Both the position numbers and the translations under genes were made by a program. Positions 7,701-13,433 of a stretch of DNA of 23,694 nt are shown here, piece after piece. This DNA comes from an uncultured bacterium (GTDB taxonomy: Bacteria > Bacteroidota > Bacteroidia > Bacteroidales > Muribaculaceae): positions 1 to 23,694 of the forward strand of contig CAMHGU010000011.1 of the NCBI GenBank assembly GCA_946184715.1. The letters are read 5' to 3'. Within the stretch, counting starts at the first letter, position 1. Every line of letters begins with the position of its first letter. The notes under the pieces are model-generated. The model worked only from the letters and a program-made list of their open reading frames with translations. It was not told the DNA's origin and made no database searches.

Positions 7701-10366
7701 TCGGTGCCGTTGATGGCCACATAATAGAGGTGGGTGGGGAGGTGGGAGCCCATCAGGATTGAGGCGTTGCCTTTATCGTCGGCGGTCACGTTCTTCTCGG
7801 GAATCCACAGTATCGCCTCGGTGGGGCAGTCCTTGTCGGTGGTGCGATAGAGGGTCACGTAGCAGTAGTCGGAGTCTTCGTATTTGTAGCCATCGTTGAG
7901 ACAGGCCTGGATGCGGTAGTAGCCCGAGGGAATGTCGCTCAGGTCGATGCGCGTGGCATCGGCATCGCTGTCGGGCGTGGCGGGCACGAAGGTGCCGCTC
8001 TTGAGGTACTGCACGTTGTTGTACTCGCCGGCGCGGCTGATGCGGTAGTGGCACGTGGTGGCTTTGCCGTCGTTGCTCTCGAAGGTGAACGGCAGCACTA
8101 TCGGCTTGCTAATCTCGATATTCTTCACATCAGTGGCTTGCAGCTTGCAGTGGTAGCCCACGGTGAAGTGGCACGTGCCGCTCTGGGTCTCGCCCGAGCC
8201 TGAGGTGACGGTGGCTTCGGCGTTGTAACCCCAGAAGGAGTTGCCATTGTTGGAGAAGGTCTCCATCGGAATGTGCACCGTGAAATGCCCCGCGGCATCG
8301 GTGGTGGCGCTGAGGGTGTCGATTACGGTGGCGTCGTCTTTGCCCCACCAGCGGAACCACGACCACTCGGAGCGGGTGAGCTCTATCGTCACAGGAGTGT
8401 TGATCAGCGGCACGCCCGAGTAGGTGGTGGCCTTGCCTTCGAGCTTCACCTCTTTCTCGTTGCGGCTGAAGGCCGAGGGCACATCGATAAATTCCACTTC
8501 GAAGGTCGGCGCCTTGTATTCGGCCACTTCAACCGATGTGTAGTCGCTCTGCCCGGTGGCGGCCTTACGCGCTATAATTTCGAACTGGCCGTTCATTCGA
8601 TTGGTCGGCACCTCAAATTCGCCGTTGGCGCGGCCGTATTCGTCGGTCGTCACCTTCACTGTGCTTACCTCTTCGCCGTTGGGATCGCGGAGCGTCACTT
8701 CAAAGTCGTCGTGAGCCACCAGCTTGCGCTCAAGCCCGGTAGTGGTGTAGCCCACGATTACCCACTTGATGGTCTCGCCCGGCCGATACACGCCCAGGTC
8801 GGTGAAGATTTTGGTGTCGTAAACGGTACGGGGCTTCGCTTCCTCTTTGTCGATGCGGGCGTAGTGCGTATTCTCGTTTGCCCAGCGGTCCTTGCCTTTC
8901 TCGGCGCGGATATAGTAGCGGTCGCTGCGCTTGTAGTTGGCCTTGATGATGCCGGTGGCATCGGTGCGCTGACGCATCACCAACTGCTCTTTCCATTTCC
9001 CGTTATCGTAGGTGCTATTGTAGAAGCTCACCTCCACGTCGGCCACGGGCTTGCCGGTGATGCCGTCGGTGACGATTACGATGTACTCTTTATCGTCGTC
9101 GGTCGTGCCGGTGGTCACCTTGAGGTCGGTCACGGTGATAATCTCGCTGTAGTGGCGGTCTTCGGTCTCTTTCACCTGGCCGTCGGCGTCGGTGTATCGG
9201 AGCTTGATTACGTAGCGCCCGTAGCTCTGCGGCGCGAAGCTGAACGGCACGTCGGTCGAGGGGAAGGGCTTGATGCTGTCGCAGCGTAGCGTCAAGTGCT
9301 CCACCTCGTCAATCTCTTTGTCGGTGGGGCGGTCTTTCACATGGTCTTTCACGCGATACAGGGTGAGCGTGGCTTCGTTGATGTTGCGCATCGACAATGT
9401 GCCGGCGATGGGCTGCGTGGAGCTATATGCCCCCGAGGCCCGATAGGAGGCCTGGCACTGGTTGAGTTCGTTCCATTGATTCTGAAGGGTGCTGTTGAAC
9501 GCGTAGTCGGGGTAGCGCTCCATGTGGGCCTTGAGCATATCGCTGCGCTTTTTCATCTCCTCGTGGGTGTACTTCAGCACCTTTACTTTCTCGAGGAAGA
9601 GCCCGCTGTAGGGGTTGTCGGAGTATTGACGATAGAGGCTGAGCCAGTAGGCGTTGTCCTCCTCGCTCGTGGTTTCGCTGGGCACACCTTTGGCCACCGT
9701 GAAGTAGATGTAGGCCGGAATGTCGTTGCGGTGCAGCTCTATCTGCTTCTCTTTCAGCTGCCCCGCAAGGGCCTCAAATGTGTCGTCACCCAGTATCCGC
9801 TCGGCCTCTTTGATGAGGAAGTCGAGCACCGTGGAGTAGAACGTGGCATCGAGGTCATCGTAGTCGAGGAGTATCTTATAAGTGCCTATGGGCGTCTGCG
9901 CCGCGGCTTCGGGATTGGCGAGCGCTTGCATCACGAGCTCTTGGATCTTCGTGTTCCACTGCTCGTAGCTCCACTCGGTGTAGTCCTCGGCTGCGGTCTC
10001 GGTGCTCTTGGCGCGCCCGCTGGTGACGTCCCAGTCGCTGGAGGTGAGCCGCGCTTCATATACGCGCGCCTTGAATATCGTCAGCATCGCCCGCGCCGTG
10101 GCATCGCTCTCGCGGCCGAGGGCTTCGTCGATCTTCTTTACAATGTCGGGAAACGATTCATCGGTAATCTTCGATTGGGCTACCGTGTAACGCACCAATG
10201 CGTCGATTAGCTCGGGCGATGTGCGCGCGTGCTTGATGTCGTTGAGTGCCTCTTTGCTCACCGTCTTCGGGTAGGCAAAGTCGGGCTCTTTTCTCTCTGC
10301 GCTCATATTTATGCTAAATGTTAGGGTTAGCAAGAGGGTCGTTAAGGCGATGGTCAGATGTCGCAT
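4757..10366 (-). CDS. Alpha-2-macroglobulin family protein, thioester-less, secreted
   Basis: This 1869-residue protein starts with a signal peptide (MRHLTIALTTLLLTLTFS) and has no lipobox cysteine at the expected place. Recognisable parts are a helical N-terminal region (about 35-300), an MG2-type macroglobulin domain around Tyr527 (GVYRPGETI), further beta-sandwich domains, an A2M domain near residue 1135 (LWQPTLVADADGQL and FTAPNYNTTW), an alpha-alpha toroid region (about 1330-1650, with PSGGWKWI) and a C-terminal receptor-binding-like sandwich. Bacterial A2Ms are thought to trap proteases or stabilise the periplasm with penicillin-binding proteins. The thioester motif CxEQ is replaced by NCITSSG: Cys1343 remains but Glu and Gln are gone, so covalent trapping is not expected. 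The gene is 10 bp upstream of the UpxY-like gene and probably heads that operon. Confidence 0.9.
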   Translation of the reverse strand: MRHLTIALTTLLLTLTFSINMSAERKEPDFAYPKTVSKEALNDIKHARTSPELIDALVRYTVAQSKITDESFPDIVKKIDEALGRESDATARAMLTIFKARVYEARLTSSDWDVTSGRAKSTETAAEDYTEWSYEQWNTKIQELVMQALANPEAAAQTPIGTYKILLDYDDLDATFYSTVLDFLIKEAERILGDDTFEALAGQLKEKQIELHRNDIPAYIYFTVAKGVPSETTSEEDNAYWLSLYRQYSDNPYSGLFLEKVKVLKYTHEEMKKRSDMLKAHMERYPDYAFNSTLQNQWNELNQCQASYRASGAYSSTQPIAGTLSMRNINEATLTLYRVKDHVKDRPTDKEIDEVEHLTLRCDSIKPFPSTDVPFSFAPQSYGRYVIKLRYTDADGQVKETEDRHYSEIITVTDLKVTTGTTDDDKEYIVIVTDGITGKPVADVEVSFYNSTYDNGKWKEQLVMRQRTDATGIIKANYKRSDRYYIRAEKGKDRWANENTHYARIDKEEAKPRTVYDTKIFTDLGVYRPGETIKWVIVGYTTTGLERKLVAHDDFEVTLRDPNGEEVSTVKVTTDEYGRANGEFEVPTNRMNGQFEIIARKAATGQSDYTSVEVAEYKAPTFEVEFIDVPSAFSRNEKEVKLEGKATTYSGVPLINTPVTIELTRSEWSWFRWWGKDDATVIDTLSATTDAAGHFTVHIPMETFSNNGNSFWGYNAEATVTSGSGETQSGTCHFTVGYHCKLQATDVKNIEISKPIVLPFTFESNDGKATTCHYRISRAGEYNNVQYLKSGTFVPATPDSDADATRIDLSDIPSGYYRIQACLNDGYKYEDSDYCYVTLYRTTDKDCPTEAILWIPEKNVTADDKGNASILMGSHLPTHLYYVAINGTEIIDRGWKHYEAGNFRLNVKVPTGSIENTRVYLFTSKNFNHESTTIVIPAKAKAPKLTATVEAFRDKLTSGDVETWKFRFTDVNGKPVGAAALLDVYDHALDAIMPNSFGWTMSRLTLATRYSFSTPNYSNASARLYGSTINNYSSNSISAPEFDFYGEELFQSHLRFSRRMLGAGNRVYRSAAFVEDAAPADLMAEEPGIQYMVANDDIRMKEAVAEEKSAEQKSAAPDMDNVEMRIGKLKTALWQPTLVADADGQLAVSFTAPNYNTTWNVKMIAYTGAGNILTDNVERTLVTSKPLMAQANLPRFLRQGDKATISALVINNTDEAQQATALVELFDPMTNAVVKSQQYDLQLSPKEQRNCLIDFDVPGDIAAIGYRIRTANATFSDGEQDAIPVLSSVSPVIETQPFYLNPGQNSLDRPIGNIPAGAKVTLEYCDNPMWYCLTAIPSIYENCITSSGAAHSLYALLLAKGIADYDPSVREAIEWWKANPQDSMLTSMLEKNQQLKITELAKSPWLRPAQRQTARMQAIVKLYDPDYVTANRDQAMTTLRNLQAPSGGWKWIRECDESYYATAEVLELMGEMKLLGFIGDDDELNTMLRHGVEYLDKRVIELYAEQKDKKDYTIFCYYSYVRSFYPEIERSRTLQEMTNRALKIYEKNWRHYNLPDKAFAALLLKREHRDKVTADIVRSIKEFSIETPDRGTYWDNLNVGWYRSYRPVTATSLMLRAIYANDSTDTVIDSVRQWLLLQKQTTDWGGSSLASDAIYSLLSTGTDWLQRAGTATIKIGDTSFDTATDMERYTGHIMREIELPAPGSVLSIARNGNSPAWGSLYAQYSAPMTQIEAAATDEISIEKAIYDIDGNVLRGVQHFKVGDKVRVMLTVKNKRDLEYVNIHDERCATMEPLDQLSGYDYRDGLGFYRETKDDATNIFIGWMPKGTHLIAYDVTITSTGTYNLGIATVQSQYAPHVTAHSAGSTLIVE

Positions 10367-10442
10367 AGCTATAGAGTTTAGTTTTGAAGTCGCAATTTAC
10401 AATTTTTTTGACTAATAACACTCCTAAATGTTTAAAAACTTA

Positions 10443-10495
10443 CACCCGCAGGCACCAATTTTATTTTTTAAATATTTTCAAGTCATTTGACTTGA
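10443..10495 (-). promoter_or_regulatory. Upstream region of the macroglobulin gene: palindrome and TGCGGGTG word
   Basis: A perfect 18-bp palindrome, TCAAGTCATTTGACTTGA, lies at 10478-10495, followed on the minus strand by an AT-rich tract and by TGCGGGTG (10450-10443). The same octamer stands 5 bp before the -33 box of the neighbouring adhesin gene. At the same spacing here there is a TTT, but no good TAnnTTTG box 19-21 bases further on, so the exact promoter of the macroglobulin gene is not assigned. The palindrome is a possible operator, or part of a dispersed intergenic element (see findings). No T-run follows it on the minus strand, so it does not look like a terminator. Confidence 0.35.
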
Positions 10496-10500
10496 GGCCG

Positions 10501-10530
10501 ATTGCTTCGCAATTCTCGCGCGCAGCGCGA
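10501..10530. repeat. Two adjacent triloop inverted repeats
   Basis: ATTGC-TTC-GCAAT (10501-10513) is followed two bases later by TCGCGC-GCA-GCGCGA (10516-10530). Both are perfect stems with three-base loops. They lie between the adhesin terminator and the macroglobulin palindrome and would form a chain of small hairpins in RNA or single-stranded DNA. The role is unknown; they may belong to a repetitive extragenic element. Confidence 0.45.
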
Positions 10531-10558
10531 CCCTCGTAGCGACTAAGGTGGCATAAAT

Positions 10559-10592
10559 AGCGAGTGCGCCCGCTGTGGTGGACGCACTCGCT
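10559..10592 (-). terminator. Terminator hairpin of the adhesin gene
   Basis: AGCGAGTGCG (10559-10568) and CGCACTCGCT (10583-10592) form a perfect 10-bp GC-rich stem with a 14-base loop. It begins 25 bp after the adhesin stop codon, and on the minus strand the stem is followed by ATTTATG, a weak U-containing tail. The position and stem strength fit an intrinsic terminator separating the adhesin from the macroglobulin operon. Confidence 0.6.
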
Positions 10593-10617
10593 CTATCTAT
10601 AAGGTTGCCGTCGCTCC

Positions 10618-12132
10618 TTAGCGCGTGATAGCTACCTTCTTGTTGCCCTTGAGGTAGATGCCGGGAACGTTGGGCTTGCCCGAGAGGCGCACTCCAGTGA
10701 TGCTGTACCACTGCTCGCTGCCGGCCTTAGCGGCGTTGATGGCCTCTACACCGCTGCCCTCGGCTTCGGTGGTGAAGGTCGCGCTCTCGCTCCAGTCGGT
10801 AGCGCCGCGGGTGTTGATGGCCTTAATCTGGTACTCGTAGTCGGTCTCGTATTCGAGGTCGGCAAGCGTGATGGCCGGCTCGGTGAGGCCTTCTATCTCT
10901 TCCCATGCGATGGTGGGACCGTAAGAGATTGATACATCATCAATGTTCAGGAGGAACATATCGGTGCAGTTGAAGTGGCGGATGGCGATGCGACCCTTCT
11001 CGCCGGCGTATTCGCTCAGGTCAAAGGTGTACTCGGTCATCTCGGCCGAGGCGACAATCTCCTCCGAAATCTGAGTGAACTCTTCAATGCTCTCAAAGTC
11101 GGTAGGGCCTACATATACGGCGAAGTGCTCAGCGCTATAGTTCGCGTCTTGGCCGCAAGCCCAGAGGCTCAGGGTGCCATCGAGGCTCACTTCGGGGGTG
11201 AATACCCAGTTGTCGGGCGTGAGCGGGCCGAGGTCATTGTCGTAGCTGGCCGATACCAGCACGCTTATCGGGCTGTGGCTTATGTAGTTGGCGTGGCTGC
11301 CGTATCCCCAGGTCTCGCCATCGCCATCAGCATCGTAAATCAGCCAGTCATTAAGCTGGTCAATGTCCTCGAAGTCCCAGAACAAGTTGCCCTCGCCACT
11401 GTCTTCAGCTTTCGGCCTAAAGCGGAAGCTCCAGCTCTCGGCATTGGTGGCGTCCCAGCTGATGGTAGCCGTGTTCTTCACTATCGTCACATCGGCTGTC
11501 TCCGGCAGCTGTGGCGCGTCCGGATAGTCGATGGTAATATCTACCTTATCATTAGTGCCGCCAAGGCTTACGGTGAACGTGTAGCTCACCCCGGCCTCGA
11601 TCTCGAAATCGTCGCGGCGACCGTTTTCGCCCGACGCGATCCACACGCGGTCGCCCGGCGTGGGGTTCGTGATGCAATAGTCGTAGATGCCGGCCGGCAC
11701 GAAGATGGTAGCTTCCGAGGCGATAATGATATTCTCGGTTGAGAGCTTGCCATCAGCGTTCTCTGGAATCTTGTAGTCGAAGGCGGCGTAGGTCTCTTCG
11801 CTCGCATCGCCCGATGTGGTGAGGCCACCGTTCTCGGGAATGATGGTGCCGTAAGCTTCGGCTTTGCTGTCGAGAAGCATCTGATAGCCGGAGCCGTCGC
11901 CCCACACATCGTCGGCAGCGAGCGTCACGGCCGCCATCCCGTCGGGGATCTCGTCCGTCAGCTTGGCCTTAGAGGCCGAGCGAAGCGCCCGCGGCGTCGT
12001 AGTTTTCGGGGTCTCTTTGGCCACGCGTGTGTTCTGCGTGCCGGCGGCGGCCACAGGGGCCTTATGCAGCGAGCCGGCTTGAGCCGCTATCGCTATTGCC
12101 GCAATAGTTAACAATGTAAAAGTTCGTTTCAT
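10618..12132 (-). CDS. Secreted gingipain/hemagglutinin-type adhesin with C-terminal sorting-like tail
   Basis: The 504-residue protein has a signal peptide (MKRTFTLLTIAAIAIAAQA). A domain around Trp77 (about 72-205) matches the DUF2436 domain of Porphyromonas gingipains and HagA, including VPAGIYDYCITNPTPGDRVW and FEIEAGVSYTFTV. It is followed by a cleaved-adhesin jelly-roll domain (about 250-404; WDFEDIDQL, DADGDGETWGYGS, DNWVFTPEV, AIRHFNC, LLNIDDVSI). FN3-like strands lie on both sides of the jelly roll, as if it were inserted into an FN3 domain. The tail (about 460-504) reads QWYSITGVRLSGKPNVPGIY and GNKKVAI, resembling the C-terminal sorting tails of type IX secretion clients. No protease domain is present, so it is probably a stand-alone surface adhesin. 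It has its own promoter and terminator. Confidence 0.85.
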   Translation of the reverse strand: MKRTFTLLTIAAIAIAAQAGSLHKAPVAAAGTQNTRVAKETPKTTTPRALRSASKAKLTDEIPDGMAAVTLAADDVWGDGSGYQMLLDSKAEAYGTIIPENGGLTTSGDASEETYAAFDYKIPENADGKLSTENIIIASEATIFVPAGIYDYCITNPTPGDRVWIASGENGRRDDFEIEAGVSYTFTVSLGGTNDKVDITIDYPDAPQLPETADVTIVKNTATISWDATNAESWSFRFRPKAEDSGEGNLFWDFEDIDQLNDWLIYDADGDGETWGYGSHANYISHSPISVLVSASYDNDLGPLTPDNWVFTPEVSLDGTLSLWACGQDANYSAEHFAVYVGPTDFESIEEFTQISEEIVASAEMTEYTFDLSEYAGEKGRIAIRHFNCTDMFLLNIDDVSISYGPTIAWEEIEGLTEPAITLADLEYETDYEYQIKAINTRGATDWSESATFTTEAEGSGVEAINAAKAGSEQWYSITGVRLSGKPNVPGIYLKGNKKVAITR

Positions 12133-12175
12133 AGGCTGTAATTTTTTTTGGTTAGGAATAATTTGAATATGGCTG

Positions 12176-12205
12176 CAAAGTTACAACAATAATTACAATC
12201 CGCAA
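12176..12205 (-). promoter_or_regulatory. Promoter of the adhesin gene (-33 TTG, -7 TAACTTTG)
   Basis: On the minus strand, TTG (12205-12203), a 19-base spacer and TAACTTTG (12183-12176) match the Bacteroidota housekeeping promoter exactly. Transcription should begin a few bases further on, leaving a leader of roughly 35-40 bases before the ATG at 12132. Just upstream are TGCGGGTG (12218-12211) and a 16-bp palindrome, ATTTCAATTTTGAAAT (12223-12238), which could bind a regulator. Confidence 0.75.
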
Positions 12206-12360
12206 TATTTCACCCGCATTTTATTTCAATTTTGAAATTTTAGGGGGTGAAAAATAACAAATTGGAAGATAATGCAGATTTTTTGGTATTATTCTACCCG
12301 CAGCCCCGCCCGCGCCATCCCGCAGCCCCGCTTGCTGCGCCCCCTCGCGCCCGCCCCCGC

Positions 12361-12391
12361 TTGCTTTTTCCGCCCAAATGCACTATCTTCG
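12361..12391 (+). promoter_or_regulatory. Promoter of the pseudouridine synthase gene
   Basis: TTG (12361-12363), a 20-base spacer and TATCTTCG (12384-12391, one mismatch to TAnnTTTG) stand only 9 bases before the ATG at 12401. Transcription would start almost at the start codon, giving a very short leader or none. This placement also argues against longer readings of the gene that start upstream. Confidence 0.6.
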
Positions 12392-12400
12392 CACTCAGCT

Positions 12401-13093
12401 ATGGAAGTAATCTACGAAGACAACCACATCATCGTGGTCAACAAAGCCCCGGGCGAAATAGTCCAAGGCGACCGCACCGGCGACACCCCGCTGGTCGACA
12501 TCGTAAAGCAATGGCTCAAAGTCAAATACAACAAGCCCGGCCAAGTGTTCTGCGGAGTCGTCCACCGCATCGACAGGCCCGTGGGCGGCCTCGTCGTTTT
12601 CGCCAAGACGAGCAAAGCCCTCTCCCGACTCAACGATATGCTCCGCCGCGGCCTCGTCCACAAAACCTACTGGGCAATCGTAGCCCAGCGGCCCCCGCGC
12701 GACGCCGACACCCTCGTCCACTATATCACCTCCACCGAGCGCACCAATAAGTCGCGCGCTACCCTCGACCCGCGCCCCGGTGCCCAGCGCGCCGAGCTAC
12801 GCTACCGCCTCATCGCCTCCTCCGACCGCTACCACCTTCTTGAAGTGCAGCTCATCACCGGCCGAAAGCACCAGATCCGTGTCCAGCTCTCCTCAATAGG
12901 ATGCCCCATTCGCGGCGACCTCAAATACGGCGCCCCGCGCTCCAACCCCGACGGCAGCATCTCACTCCTCGCCCGCCACATCGAGTTCGAGCACCCCGTA
13001 AGCCACCGCCCCATCGCCCTCGACGCCCCCATCCCCCCCGACCCCCTCTGGCAAGCCCTCGCCCAAGCCACCACCCCCGCCACCCCTCATTAA
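12401..13093 (+). CDS. RluA-family RNA pseudouridine synthase
   Basis: This 230-residue protein converts uridine to pseudouridine in structured RNA, most likely rRNA or tRNA, in the cytoplasm. The catalytic motif reads VVHRIDRPVGGL, with the nucleophilic Asp58; family members usually have HRLDRDTSG. Later family motifs are AELRYRLI, LLEVQLITGRKHQIRVQL and GDLKYG. There is no S4 RNA-binding domain, so it is a minimal single-domain member; which RluA subgroup and target site cannot be settled by eye. The frame is open further upstream, but the promoter at 12361-12391 and the start of homology (MEVIYEDNHIIVVNKAPGE) fix the ATG at 12401. Its coding strand is strikingly rich in C. Confidence 0.92.
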   Translation: MEVIYEDNHIIVVNKAPGEIVQGDRTGDTPLVDIVKQWLKVKYNKPGQVFCGVVHRIDRPVGGLVVFAKTSKALSRLNDMLRRGLVHKTYWAIVAQRPPRDADTLVHYITSTERTNKSRATLDPRPGAQRAELRYRLIASSDRYHLLEVQLITGRKHQIRVQLSSIGCPIRGDLKYGAPRSNPDGSISLLARHIEFEHPVSHRPIALDAPIPPDPLWQALAQATTPATPH

Positions 13094-13433
13094 GCCCCGC
13101 CGAGCCGCCCTCAGTAGCATCGCGCTCACCCGCCGCGAGCAGCACCCCCGGCAAGCCACGCCGCGCAGCCGTCGGCGTACTCGGCGACGAAGTCGGCGAC
13201 CTCTTGCCGCCCTCCTGGGCTCCTCCCGCCCCTCCCCGCGAGCAGCCCCCGGGTGGGAATTGCTGGGGTGGGGGGTGAAATTTTTCGGGGGGAAATGTGG
13301 GGAATGTCGCGGGATATTGTTAATTTTGGAGGCGTGGTAGGCTAGCCTCGGCGGGGCGGTGGCTGATTGATGCCGCGGCGTGGCTTGGCTCATCGAAAGT
13401 GTGGAATGAAATCATAAAAACCTGAGATACAGT
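13094..13433 (+). promoter_or_regulatory. 340-bp gene-free stretch with G-quadruplex motif and amidase promoter
   Basis: The first half is C-rich with no recognisable gene or clear terminator. From 13251 to 13275 the + strand has four G-runs separated by loops of 1, 7 and 1 bases, the canonical G-quadruplex pattern, with two more G-runs up to 13302. A -7 box, TAATTTTG (13321-13328), follows; the -33 region has no clean TTG. Transcription from it would give the amidase mRNA a leader of about 100 bases. Confidence 0.45.

Noticed and set aside
10478..10711. Minus-strand open frame of 77 codons spanning the adhesin 3' end and the terminator
   Set aside because: It is out of frame with the adhesin, and the part beyond the adhesin gene consists of hairpins and a palindrome. 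It is better explained as structured intergenic DNA.
12247..12400. Upstream extensions of the pseudouridine synthase frame and an overlapping + strand frame
   Set aside because: The region is Pro/Arg/Ala-rich when translated, has no family homology, and contains the promoter at 12361-12391.
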